NCBI RefSeq assembly: GCF_003797765.1
Contig: NZ_RKMB01000002.1
Span: 248,001-312,000, forward strand
DNA from: Ramlibacter sp. WS9
GTDB taxonomy: Bacteria; Pseudomonadota; Gammaproteobacteria; Burkholderiales; Burkholderiaceae_C
DNA: 64,000 nt
Direction: 5' to 3'
Every line of letters starts with the position of its first letter. The first letter of the stretch is position 1. Shown here one piece after another: positions 40,433-50,110 of the stretch. A model generated the notes under the pieces. It saw only the letters and a program-made list of their open reading frames with translations, was not told the DNA's origin and ran no database searches. The translations under genes were made by a program, and so were the position numbers.

Positions 40433-42154
40433 CTATGCGACAAGCGCTCTCACCTTGTTGACAAAACCGGAGTAGTTTGCGAACGATGCCGCATCGTTAA
40501 GAGCGAGAATCTTATCAAGAAACTTTTTCTTGTTGAAGATCCGTTCAGTCTTAGTCCCTCCATACTCTATATCTATCGTCCTTGTTTCGTAAACGTCGTC
40601 GGTGAACAAGCCCGGATCGTATAGGTTTTCGATCCCCTTCTTGGCGAGGCCATTTCCGCCCCAGACCGGAAGCGCGTAGGTGTGAAATGCATCGGTTTCA
40701 GCAATCGCCGATACCAAATCAGCAGCATCGCAGTCCCAGACGAAAAGGAAACTCCCGGCGTGGCTACCGCTCCGCATGACTTCAAATGCATTTTTCAGTT
40801 GTTGGCTGCCTGTACGATCCTCCGCCCCACTTATTACGCCGACCTTGTCGATCAGATCAGGGGCCAAGATAGACAACGCCTTCCTCAAGTGCTCCGTATT
40901 TTTGCCTTCGGTGACTATCTGAAGACCCGTACTTGTCAGTTTTGCAAGCAACCCCTCGTACATCTCGCGAAACCTCTCGTTCTGGTGAATCATCAGTTCG
41001 TAGACTTCGACAAGCTGTGGATCCGTCATGGGGGTAATAGCAAGACCGGTCTGAATGTCAATTGCGCGGGTTCTTTCCGAACACGTTTCTGCCAGACCCA
41101 TGTGTAGGAAAGGGGAATGAGAGCTCACGAGAAATTGAATCTTGGGAAACAGTTCAAGTAGTCGGGGGAGAGCCTCCTTCTGAAGCTTTATGTGAAGGTG
41201 CTTGTCGATCTCGTCAACCAATACAATTCCGGTTATCTCCTCGAGCTTAATGTTGGTCGCATTTAAATCAGCGATCCGGCAAATTTCGCCGAACAAGCAA
41301 AGCAGGGCCGCCTCCCCGGATGACAGTCGAAACAGATTGGGGTACAGCATAGTCGGATCCGGTTCGTCGGTGACGATCTGCAATCGCGTCGCTCCCATAT
41401 TGCGCTGCCCGACACCCAAGCGAACAGGTCTATTCAACTTTGGCTCAAGAATTTCACATAGTATCTTGTTGATATTGCCGAAGGTAGCTGCGTTTCCCGT
41501 TTGGGTGTATTGGAGATCCAGCGTGACATCCATCAACCAGTTCGTCAGCAATGGCAGGCATCCTGTGCTTTCAAGTGGTCGCCCTAAGCGCCCCGAATAG
41601 GGGCTCTGCTTTGTGAACTGCGGCTCTTGCTGATGGGTGTAACGCAAATAGGACGGGACTTCAAAGCGGTACGGTGGAAAGTACGCGGTGACGTTTTTTC
41701 CAAAAATCTCATGCGCGCGTTCACGGGTGAGCTTTGGTGAGATCGCCTTGGCGGCACCCAATTGCTTGACACTGTTGGCCAGATGCTCCTCGTAAGGGAT
41801 TACTTCTTCCAAAGCAACTGCGGCAGCGTACTCTGCTTCGGTACAAGGCCCTCGGACATCTGAAAAATCAATGACGTCTGCGCCCTCCATGAAGCGCATA
41901 TAGACGATAGAGGGTTTGCTCCTATCAACTGCGTCGAGTGGGCTAGACAGGCGAAAGTAGGCTTTCGAGTCGCTTGCCACGTCGGTATAGTAGTTTTTGG
42001 TCATCTCATAGAAGGCGTCCACTATGTACGACATTAGCGTGGTCTTGCCCCGGCCGTTTATTGCGGATAGCAAGGCGATTTCTTTCTCGAAGAACTTCAA
42101 GCGCAGATTTCCAAACGGAGCGCGATTCCAGATAACTATCTCGCTTAAATGCAT
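40433..42154 (-). CDS. AAA (ABC-type) ATPase with C-terminal TOPRIM-like domain, OLD-like defence candidate
   Basis: 573 residues. The ATPase part has Walker A SAINGRGKTTL (GRGKTT at 34-39), a long insertion, signature LSSGE (277-281), Walker B IVLVDEID (310-317) and H-loop SSHSPF (344-349), the SMC/OLD type. The C-terminal part has VTEGKN (414-419) and FVWDCDAAD (about 471-479), the Glu and Asp-x-Asp spacing of TOPRIM nucleases of OLD and DUF4435-like proteins. Base composition is clearly lower in GC and codon use less biased than in the flanking genes, a sign of transfer. The organisation (one long ATPase-TOPRIM gene between ordinary genes) suggests a stand-alone phage-defence protein. No companion gene is present. 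Confidence 0.8.
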   Translation of the reverse strand: MHLSEIVIWNRAPFGNLRLKFFEKEIALLSAINGRGKTTLMSYIVDAFYEMTKNYYTDVASDSKAYFRLSSPLDAVDRSKPSIVYMRFMEGADVIDFSDVRGPCTEAEYAAAVALEEVIPYEEHLANSVKQLGAAKAISPKLTRERAHEIFGKNVTAYFPPYRFEVPSYLRYTHQQEPQFTKQSPYSGRLGRPLESTGCLPLLTNWLMDVTLDLQYTQTGNAATFGNINKILCEILEPKLNRPVRLGVGQRNMGATRLQIVTDEPDPTMLYPNLFRLSSGEAALLCLFGEICRIADLNATNIKLEEITGIVLVDEIDKHLHIKLQKEALPRLLELFPKIQFLVSSHSPFLHMGLAETCSERTRAIDIQTGLAITPMTDPQLVEVYELMIHQNERFREMYEGLLAKLTSTGLQIVTEGKNTEHLRKALSILAPDLIDKVGVISGAEDRTGSQQLKNAFEVMRSGSHAGSFLFVWDCDAADLVSAIAETDAFHTYALPVWGGNGLAKKGIENLYDPGLFTDDVYETRTIDIEYGGTKTERIFNKKKFLDKILALNDAASFANYSGFVNKVRALVA

Positions 42155-42229
42155 TGTTCCTCCAGAAACATTTGTGCGTACATCCTAAAGGCACGCACGT
42201 GGACTTGCATTTTTTAGCCTTCACGCCAC

Positions 42230-43195
42230 TCAGTGCAGCAAAGCGACCGCGCCAGAGAACGTGAAGAACGCCGCCGCCGTGGTCAGCAGGATGATCCTGG
42301 CGATCCGCCCTGTATCGGCGCCGAACCGCTCTGCCAACAACGCCACATTGCTCGCAGAAGGCAAGGCCGCCACCAGCACCATCACCGTCAGCGCGAACTT
42401 GCCCAGCGGCAGTCCTAGCGCAATCGCGATGCTGCCCACACCCCACACCAGCACCGGGTGCACCAGCAGCTTGAACAGCGCGACCGGCACAAAGTCGCGC
42501 CAGGGCATCGGGTCATGCTCTTCCAGTGCCGCGACGTATTGCGACCGGGCCAGCACCGCGCCGATGGTGAACAGCGCCACGGGTGACGCCGCGTCCGCGA
42601 GGAGGCCGATGGTCTGCGCTACGGGCTTGATCGGCTCCAGCTGCAATGCGGACGCCACGCCGCCCAGCACGATGGCCCAGGGCATTGGGTTGAGCGCGAC
42701 GCCTTTCAATGCGTTTGTCGCTGCCTTCGCGGCGCCGTGTTCATCGGCGCCGTCCAGGCGGGAGAGCGCGATGCACAGCGAACTAGTGACGAGCAGGTCG
42801 ACCAGGATGGTGAGGATCGCCGGCCCCGCCGCTTGCGCGCCGAGCAGTGCCACCAGCAGCGGCACGCCCATGAAGCCGGTGTTGGGAAAGGCCGCGACCA
42901 AGGCGCCGAAGGACGCATCGTTCCACCCGATGCGCGAGTTGCGGCTGGCCCAGACCACGAAAGCCACCATCGCCAGCGCACACAACATGTAGACCGTCAC
43001 CGCTGCCGCATCCAGCAGCTGCGCGATGGGCGTGCTGGCACCGAATCGGTACAGCATGCAGGGCAGCGCGAAGTACAGGACGAAGGTGTTGAGCCCCGGG
43101 ATCGCGTCCAGCGGCAGCATGCGCCGTCGCGCCGCGACGTAGCCGCACAGCACCAGGGCGAAGAAAGGGAAAGTGACCAGCAGGATGGCGAGCAC
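42230..43195 (-). CDS. AEC-family transporter (auxin-efflux-carrier type)
   Basis: Inner-membrane permease of 321 residues, with about ten hydrophobic segments split in two halves (LAILLVTFPFFALVLCGYVA at the start, ILLTTAAAFFTFSGAVALLH at the end). The family exports or imports small organic acids; the substrate is not known. A GTG at 43195 gives the typical AEC beginning; the open frame extends 18 codons further but with no family similarity. It is separated from rep by a palindromic repeat (43243-43275), and from the AAA ATPase gene by 75 bp. Confidence 0.88.
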   Translation of the reverse strand: MLAILLVTFPFFALVLCGYVAARRRMLPLDAIPGLNTFVLYFALPCMLYRFGASTPIAQLLDAAAVTVYMLCALAMVAFVVWASRNSRIGWNDASFGALVAAFPNTGFMGVPLLVALLGAQAAGPAILTILVDLLVTSSLCIALSRLDGADEHGAAKAATNALKGVALNPMPWAIVLGGVASALQLEPIKPVAQTIGLLADAASPVALFTIGAVLARSQYVAALEEHDPMPWRDFVPVALFKLLVHPVLVWGVGSIAIALGLPLGKFALTVMVLVAALPSASNVALLAERFGADTGRIARIILLTTAAAFFTFSGAVALLH

Positions 43196-43242
43196 GAAGA
43201 TATTGTCGCTGCTTGTGCAATATCTCTCGCAGCGGTGCGGTG

Positions 43243-43275
43243 CCCTCACCCCAGCCCTCTCCCAGAGGGAGAGGG
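43243..43275. repeat. CCCTCTCCC palindromic repeat upstream of rep
   Basis: CCCTCACCCCAGCCCTCTCC followed by the pairing arm GGGAGAGGG. The same repeat occurs twice, inverted, between mreB and mreC (53061-53138). Such repeats are widespread between genes in proteobacteria. Confidence 0.75.
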
Positions 43276-43341
43276 CGCGACATCCCCGGTATGATTCGGC
43301 GGCTTCCTCCGCTGTCCCTCCCCTTCCCTTTTCCCCCCCGA

Positions 43342-45438
43342 ATGTCCGCCGGCCTCAACTTTGCCCAGCAGGAAGCTGTGAACTACATGCACGGGCCCTG
43401 CCTGGTGCTGGCGGGCGCGGGCTCCGGCAAGACGCGCGTCATCACGCACAAGATCGGGCGGTTGATCACGGCGGGGTTGGAGGCCAAGCGCATCGCGGCC
43501 ATCACCTTCACCAACAAGGCGGCTGCGGAGATGCGCGAGCGGGCCAAGAGCCTGATCGGGCGCGAAGCCCGAGACGTGCTGATCTGCACCTTCCACGCGC
43601 TGGGCGTGCGCATGCTGCGCCAGGACGGCGCTGCGCTGGGCTTGAAGCCGCAGTTTTCGATTCTCGACAGCGACGACGTGACCAGCATTTTGAAAGACGC
43701 GGGCGGCAGCACCGACGCGGCCACAGCGCGCCAGTGGCAATGGGCGATCAGCCTGTGGAAGAACATGGGGCTGAATGCCGCGCAGGCCGAGGCCCAGGCC
43801 AAGGACGACAACGAGCGCGTCACGGCGCGCATCATGGCGCGCTATGAAGAGCGCCTGGCGGCTTACCAGAGCGTGGATTTCGACGACCTGATCGGCCTGC
43901 CGCTCAAGCTCTTGCAGCAGCACGCCGAGGTGCGTGAAAAGTGGCAGGCGCAAATGGGCCACGTGCTGGTCGACGAATACCAGGACACCAACGCCACGCA
44001 ATACGAGGTGCTCAAGCTGCTCGTCGGCGAGCGCGGCCGCTTCACCGCGGTGGGCGACGATGACCAGTCGATCTACGGCTGGCGTGGCGCGACGCTGGAC
44101 AACCTGAAGAAGCTGCCGCTGGATTTCCCGCAGCTCAAGGTGGTGAAGCTGGAGCAGAACTACCGCTCTACCAGCGCCATCTTGCGTGCGGCCAACAACG
44201 TGATCGGGCCCAACCCCAAGCTGTTCCCGAAGACGCTGTTTTCGGAACTGGGCGAAGGCGAACCGGTGCGCGTGGTCGATGCCGACAACGAGGAACACGA
44301 GGCCGAGCGCGTGGTCGCACGCATCCAGTCGATTCGCGCCAATGGCCTCGGCCAGGAGTGGAAGGAGTTCGCGGTGCTCTACCGCGCGAATCACCAGGCC
44401 CGCATCTTCGAGCAGGCCCTTCGCAAGGCCCAGATTCCGTACAAGGTGTCGGGCGGGCAGAGCTTCTTCGACCGCGCGGAGATCAAGGACCTGTGCGCCT
44501 GGTTCCGCCTGTGGATCAACAACGACGACGACCCGGCCTTCCTGCGCGCCGTGACGACGCCCAAGCGCGGCATCGGCCACACGACGCTGCAGAACCTGGG
44601 CACTTTCGCCAGCAAGTACAAACTGAGCCTGTTCGAAGCGCTCTTCTCCAACTCGCTGGGTGCGGCCCTTCCGGCCAAGGCCGTGGGCAGCCTGCACGAG
44701 TTCGGCCGCTACGTGAACGACCTGGAATTCCGCGCCCGCCACACGCATGGCGCCGTGGACTCTCGCGCCTTCATGCTGGAGTGGCTCAAGGACATTGACT
44801 ACGAGAAGCACCTGTACGACGGCGAGGACAGCGAGAAGGTGGCGGCCAGCCGCTGGACCAACGTGCTGGACTTCTGCGACTGGATGTCGCAGCGTGCGGG
44901 CGGCGAGATCGACGACACGGCGGGCGTGACGACCACGAGCGAGAAGAAGAGCCTGCTGGAAGTGGCCCAGACCATCGCCCTGCTCTCGACCATCAGCGAG
45001 CGCGAGCAGGACCAGAACGTGGTGACGCTGTCGACGCTGCACGCCTCCAAGGGCCTGGAGTGGCCGCACGTGATGCTGGTGGGCGTGACCGAGGGCATGC
45101 TGCCTTTCAAGCTCGGTGACGAAGACAACCCGACCGGCCGCGCCGATGGTCCGATGAGTGAAGGCATCCTGCAGCGGCTCCAGGAAGAGCGCCGATTGAT
45201 GTATGTGGGCATCACCCGCGCGCAGCGCTCGCTGGCCGTGAGCTGGACCAAGAAGCGCAAGAAGGGCCGCGAGATGATCGCGGCGCAACCCAGCCGCTTC
45301 ATCGCGGAGATGGCGTTGGAGAAGCTCACGACCAAGGAAGACCCGCGCGAGAAGCTCAAGGCCCTGCGCGCGGAATTCGCCAAGAAGGCGCTGGACACGG
45401 CGGCGGCCGCGGCCGCTGCGGCAGCGAGCGCGCCATGA
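43342..45438 (+). CDS. rep: ATP-dependent DNA helicase Rep (UvrD/Rep superfamily 1)
   Basis: 3'-5' helicase of 698 residues clearing replication forks. Start MSAGLNFAQQEAVNYMHGP; motif I LVLAGAGSGKTRVITHK, Ia AITFTNKAAAEMRER, II VLVDEYQDTN, III FTAVGDDDQSIYGWRGA, IV LEQNYRSTSAILRAAN, V TLHASKGLEWPHVMLVG, VI EERRLMYVGITRAQRSLAVS. Length and the 2B-domain region fit Rep rather than UvrD. The Ala-rich C-terminus is low complexity. The open frame continues upstream through the CCCTCTCCC repeat, which is not coding. Its stop overlaps the next gene (ATGA). Confidence 0.93.
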   Translation: MSAGLNFAQQEAVNYMHGPCLVLAGAGSGKTRVITHKIGRLITAGLEAKRIAAITFTNKAAAEMRERAKSLIGREARDVLICTFHALGVRMLRQDGAALGLKPQFSILDSDDVTSILKDAGGSTDAATARQWQWAISLWKNMGLNAAQAEAQAKDDNERVTARIMARYEERLAAYQSVDFDDLIGLPLKLLQQHAEVREKWQAQMGHVLVDEYQDTNATQYEVLKLLVGERGRFTAVGDDDQSIYGWRGATLDNLKKLPLDFPQLKVVKLEQNYRSTSAILRAANNVIGPNPKLFPKTLFSELGEGEPVRVVDADNEEHEAERVVARIQSIRANGLGQEWKEFAVLYRANHQARIFEQALRKAQIPYKVSGGQSFFDRAEIKDLCAWFRLWINNDDDPAFLRAVTTPKRGIGHTTLQNLGTFASKYKLSLFEALFSNSLGAALPAKAVGSLHEFGRYVNDLEFRARHTHGAVDSRAFMLEWLKDIDYEKHLYDGEDSEKVAASRWTNVLDFCDWMSQRAGGEIDDTAGVTTTSEKKSLLEVAQTIALLSTISEREQDQNVVTLSTLHASKGLEWPHVMLVGVTEGMLPFKLGDEDNPTGRADGPMSEGILQRLQEERRLMYVGITRAQRSLAVSWTKKRKKGREMIAAQPSRFIAEMALEKLTTKEDPREKLKALRAEFAKKALDTAAAAAAAAASAP

Positions 45439-45866
45439 AGCGTCGCGCCTCTCGGCTTCTCTTCGTCCTGGCGATGTCGGCCTGCGGCTTGGCGAGCGCA
45501 CAGGACGTCGGCAGATCGGTCGCCGTTGCGTGTCCGAAGGCCCATGAAGTCACGCACGCCCACCTGCTGGGCATGTGGCGGGCCGAGTTCGACGGCCTCG
45601 CGCAGGGCGCCACGCTGCTGCTGGAAAAGCATCCGGAACTCGGCGAGAGCGTGCGCGGGCGCATCAACCGCAATGGCGAACGCGCTGAAGTGGCGGGCGA
45701 TGTGGACGAGGGCGAATTCACACTGGAAGAATCCGAGAACGGCGTCAACATCAGCGCGACCTGGATGGGTGACGTGGTGGAAGGCTCGTGCGGCCGCGAG
45801 ATTCGCGGCACCTGGCAAGCGGAGCGAGACCGGCGATCCCACAGCTTCGTGCTGCGCAAGATGTAG
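45435..45866 (+). CDS. hypothetical secreted protein
   Basis: Unrecognised protein of 143 residues, with a signal peptide (MKRRASRLLFVLAMSACGLA ending ASA-Q). The SAC-G site could also be a lipobox. The mature domain has HLLGMWRAEFDGLAQGATLL and GEFTLEESENGVNISATWMG, a pattern of beta-strands with acidic residues. The ATGA overlap with rep fixes the start and suggests readthrough from that gene. No function is proposed. Confidence 0.7.
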   Translation: MKRRASRLLFVLAMSACGLASAQDVGRSVAVACPKAHEVTHAHLLGMWRAEFDGLAQGATLLLEKHPELGESVRGRINRNGERAEVAGDVDEGEFTLEESENGVNISATWMGDVVEGSCGREIRGTWQAERDRRSHSFVLRKM

Positions 45867-45974
45867 CTTGCCCGCGAGCCTTTCGCGGTGCCGGGTTGTG
45901 TCTCTTGACCCCGCCTTCGAAGTTTGTCACGCTCATCCACAAGCCCCGCGCCGGGGCCCCGACAAGGAGCCCGC

Positions 45975-46388
45975 ATGAACATCCGGATAGCGCTTGCTGC
46001 CCTGCTCGTCTTCGCGCCCGCGCTGGCATGCGCCCAGAGCGTGTTCGACGGCAGCTGGATGGTCCAGAAGGAAGACAAGACCCTGGACCTCAATTCGGTC
46101 GTGACGTTCAAGGTGGGCCGGGAGGTGGCCGAACTCTCGACGCTCAGCGGGATCACCTACAAGGCCAAGCTCAATGGCGCCGATGCCAAGGTGGAAGGCG
46201 ACCCGAAGACCACCACCGTTTCGGTCACCCGGCCCAGCAAGAACGTGCTGCTCGAGATATCCAAGCGGGACGGCAAACCGTGGCTTTCCATGCGCATGGC
46301 GGTCGAGCCCGACGGCAAGACCGCGAAGGTCACCTGGAAGAACCTGAACACGGACAAGGGCGGCAGCTACGAGATGGCCAAGCAGTAG
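45975..46388 (+). CDS. hypothetical secreted protein
   Basis: Unrecognised protein of 137 residues, with signal peptide MNIRIALAALLVFAPALACA ending AQS. The mature part is predicted beta-rich with FDGSWMVQKEDKTLDLNS and KGGSYEMAKQ at the end, recalling small periplasmic lipocalin-like proteins. AAGGAG seven bases upstream selects the ATG at 45975. It is a single gene between the rep operon and xthA. No function is proposed. Confidence 0.7.
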   Translation: MNIRIALAALLVFAPALACAQSVFDGSWMVQKEDKTLDLNSVVTFKVGREVAELSTLSGITYKAKLNGADAKVEGDPKTTTVSVTRPSKNVLLEISKRDGKPWLSMRMAVEPDGKTAKVTWKNLNTDKGGSYEMAKQ

Positions 46389-46423
46389 GCCTGGGCGTCG
46401 TCGGATAAGAGTCGCCGTCGCGC

Positions 46424-47227
46424 TCAGATCGCGAAGTCGTACTCCACCGTGATGGGCGCGTGGTCGGAGAACTTTTCTTTCCTGTAAATCGCTTCCGTGC
46501 GCGCCAGGCGGGCCGTCGCGGGCGTGGCCAGGTGGTAGTCCAGCCGCCAGCCCACGTTGTTCAGGTAGGCCTGGCCGCGGTTGCTCCACCACGTGTAGCA
46601 CTCTTCGGTCGTATCGGGCTTGAGATGGCGATAAACGTCGACCAGGCCCGTTTCGTCCAACAATTTTGTCATCCAGGCGCGTTCCTCCGGCAGGAAACCG
46701 CTGTTTTTCTTGTTGCTGCGGAAGTTCTTCAGGTCCTGTTCCTTGTGCGCGATGTTCACATCGCCGCACAGGATGAACTCCCGCTGTGACTTCAGCCGCG
46801 CGAGGTATGGGTCGAACTCATCCAGGAAGCGGAACTTGGCCTGCTGCCGCTCTTCGCCCGATGAGCCACTGGGGAAATAGCAGCTGATGACCGAGAACTT
46901 TCGCTGGGGCGTGTCGAAGCGCAGTTCGACATAACGGCCCTCGGCGTCGAACTCCTTGGAGCCGTAACCCACGACCACGTCGCTGGGCGCATGCTTCGTG
47001 TAAACCGCGACACCGGAATAGCCCTTCTTCTGCGCGTAATGGAAGTGTCCCTTCAGCCCGGCCATCTCCTCGAAACGCCCCTGGACGTCGGCGGCCTGGG
47101 CCTTGACTTCCTGCAGGCAAATACAATCCGGCTTGGTTTTTGCAAGCCATGCCTCCACACCCTTGGTCGCGGCCGAACGGATCCCGTTCATGTTGAGGCT
47201 GGTCAGTTTGAACAAGGAATTTCCCAT
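46424..47227 (-). CDS. xthA: exodeoxyribonuclease III / AP endonuclease
   Basis: Base-excision repair nuclease of the exonuclease III/endonuclease-exonuclease-phosphatase superfamily, 267 residues. Conserved blocks: LTSLNMNGIRSAATKGVEAW, CICLQEVKAQ (catalytic Glu), REFILCGDVNIAH (Asp/Asn), WRLDYHLATP and FSDHAPITVEYDF (catalytic Asp-His). It cleaves DNA 5' to abasic sites and removes 3' blocks. Its ATG (47227) overlaps the ATG of pyrE on the other strand by two bases; TTG at 47215 is an alternative start. This arrangement is discussed in the findings. Confidence 0.93.
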   Translation of the reverse strand: MGNSLFKLTSLNMNGIRSAATKGVEAWLAKTKPDCICLQEVKAQAADVQGRFEEMAGLKGHFHYAQKKGYSGVAVYTKHAPSDVVVGYGSKEFDAEGRYVELRFDTPQRKFSVISCYFPSGSSGEERQQAKFRFLDEFDPYLARLKSQREFILCGDVNIAHKEQDLKNFRSNKKNSGFLPEERAWMTKLLDETGLVDVYRHLKPDTTEECYTWWSNRGQAYLNNVGWRLDYHLATPATARLARTEAIYRKEKFSDHAPITVEYDFAI

Positions 47228-47909
47228 GGCTTTCGGTATGACGGACCAGGATCAACTGGCCCAGGATTTTGTGCAGTTCTCGGTGGATTCGGGTGTGCTG
47301 CGCTTCGGCCAATTCAAGACCAAGGCGGGCCGCCTTTCCCCCTACTTCTTCAACGCCGGCCTCTTCGACGACGGCGCCAAGCTCGGGCGGCTGGCGCAAT
47401 TCTATTCACAGCGCATCTTGGCCTCGAACATCGAATTCGACATGATCTTCGGCCCGGCCTACAAGGGTATTCCCCTGGCCGCCGCGGTGGCCATCGAACT
47501 TGCGCGTCTGGGGCGCAATGTGCCTTACGCGTACAACCGCAAGGAAGCCAAGGACCACGGCGAAGGCGGCACGCTGGTGGGCGCGCCGGTTCAAGGCAAG
47601 GTGCTGATCGTGGACGACGTGATGTCGGCGGGCACGGCGGCGCGCGAATCGATTGCCATCATCCAGGCCGCGGGCGCGGTGCCGCACGCGGTGGCCATCG
47701 CGCTGGACCGGCAGGAGATGGCCACGGAGAACGGAAAGGACGTCGCGCACAGCGCCGTGCAATATGTCCGCGACCAGCTGGGCCTGCACGTTTGCGCGAT
47801 TGCGCGGCTCCAGGATTTGCTCCAGTATCTCAAGAACCACAGTGGCGAAGGCCTAGGCGCGTACCATGAGCAGGTACTCGCTTACAGGCAACGCTACGGC
47901 GTTGACTAA
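47226..47909 (+). CDS. pyrE: orotate phosphoribosyltransferase
   Basis: Pyrimidine biosynthesis enzyme of 227 residues converting orotate and PRPP to OMP. The PRPP-binding loop is GKVLIVDDVMSAGTAARESI, the catalytic loop is NRKEAKDHGEGGTLVGAPVQ, and FGQFKTKAGRLSPYFFNAGL is the N-terminal orotate-binding part. AAGGA ten bases upstream supports the ATG at 47226. It diverges from xthA with overlapping start codons. The DUF4124 gene follows 9 bp downstream and may be co-transcribed. Confidence 0.96.
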   Translation: MAFGMTDQDQLAQDFVQFSVDSGVLRFGQFKTKAGRLSPYFFNAGLFDDGAKLGRLAQFYSQRILASNIEFDMIFGPAYKGIPLAAAVAIELARLGRNVPYAYNRKEAKDHGEGGTLVGAPVQGKVLIVDDVMSAGTAARESIAIIQAAGAVPHAVAIALDRQEMATENGKDVAHSAVQYVRDQLGLHVCAIARLQDLLQYLKNHSGEGLGAYHEQVLAYRQRYGVD

Positions 47910-47918
47910 GGACCGATC

Positions 47919-48587
47919 GTGCCAGGCTCGGGACGCGACATCGTTGCCGCATTGCTGTTGGGGGCCGTGTGCATGCAGGTCTCCGCGCAAGGCATCTTCA
48001 CGTGCGTCGACGCCAAGGGCCGCCGCCTGACGGCCGACCGTCCCATCCCGGAGTGCACGGACCGCGAGCAAAAAGAGCTCAACCCCACCGGCACCGTCAA
48101 GCGCAAGATCGGCCCCGTGCTCACGGCGGACGAACGCGCGGCGGAAGAGGAGAAGAATCGTAAGGCGCTCGAGGAGCGCAACCGCCTGGCCGAAGAAAAG
48201 AAGCGGGACCGGGCCTTGCTCATACGCTACCCCGACCAGCGCGCGCACGACAAGGAGCGGGTCGGCGCGCTCGCCGTTGCCGACGACGCTATCGTCCTCG
48301 CAAAGAAGAATGTGGAAGATCTTGCCAAGCAGCGCCGCAAGCTGGAGACGGAGCTGGAGTTCTATCAGAACAATCCGTCCAAGGTGCCGGGCATGCTGAA
48401 GCGCCAGGTCGAGGAAAACAACGAGCACACCGAAGCGCAAAAGCGCTTCATCGCGAACCAGGACAAAGAGAAGCTGCGCATCAACGCGCGCTTCGACGAC
48501 GAGCTGGTGAAGCTCAAGCAGCTGTGGGCGCAGCGCGGAACGCCGCCTACGGCGGTGGGCGCAGCGTCCGCGCCGGCGAAGCGTTAG
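47919..48587 (+). CDS. DUF4124-domain secreted protein with coiled coil
   Basis: 222 residues, GTG start at 47919. After the signal peptide (IVAALLLGAVCMQVSA) comes the DUF4124 motif GIFTCVDAKGRRLTADRPIP ECTDR with its Cys pair; from about residue 75 to 200 the sequence is a charged coiled coil (RAAEEEKNRKALEERNRLAE, LKRQVEENNEHTEAQKRFIA). Proteins of this kind are common in beta-proteobacteria; no activity is known. It lies 9 bp after pyrE. The C-terminal tail is Ala/Pro-rich. Confidence 0.82.
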   Translation: MPGSGRDIVAALLLGAVCMQVSAQGIFTCVDAKGRRLTADRPIPECTDREQKELNPTGTVKRKIGPVLTADERAAEEEKNRKALEERNRLAEEKKRDRALLIRYPDQRAHDKERVGALAVADDAIVLAKKNVEDLAKQRRKLETELEFYQNNPSKVPGMLKRQVEENNEHTEAQKRFIANQDKEKLRINARFDDELVKLKQLWAQRGTPPTAVGAASAPAKR

Positions 48588-48595
48588 CTGTCCTT

Positions 48596-48625
48596 GTCAT
48601 TGCGGACTCGATCCGCCATCCATGC
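48596..48625. repeat. REP-like palindromic repeat
   Basis: GTCATTGCGGACTCGATCCG followed by CCATCCATGC: a copy of the family seen at 33180 and 56697-56763. It is placed between the convergent ends of the DUF4124 gene and gatB. Confidence 0.65.
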
Positions 48626-48663
48626 ATCGCTTGCCTAGACCGTGGGCGTGATCGGGGCGGCAA

Positions 48664-50109
<1,446 letters not shown>

Positions 50110-50110
50110 C

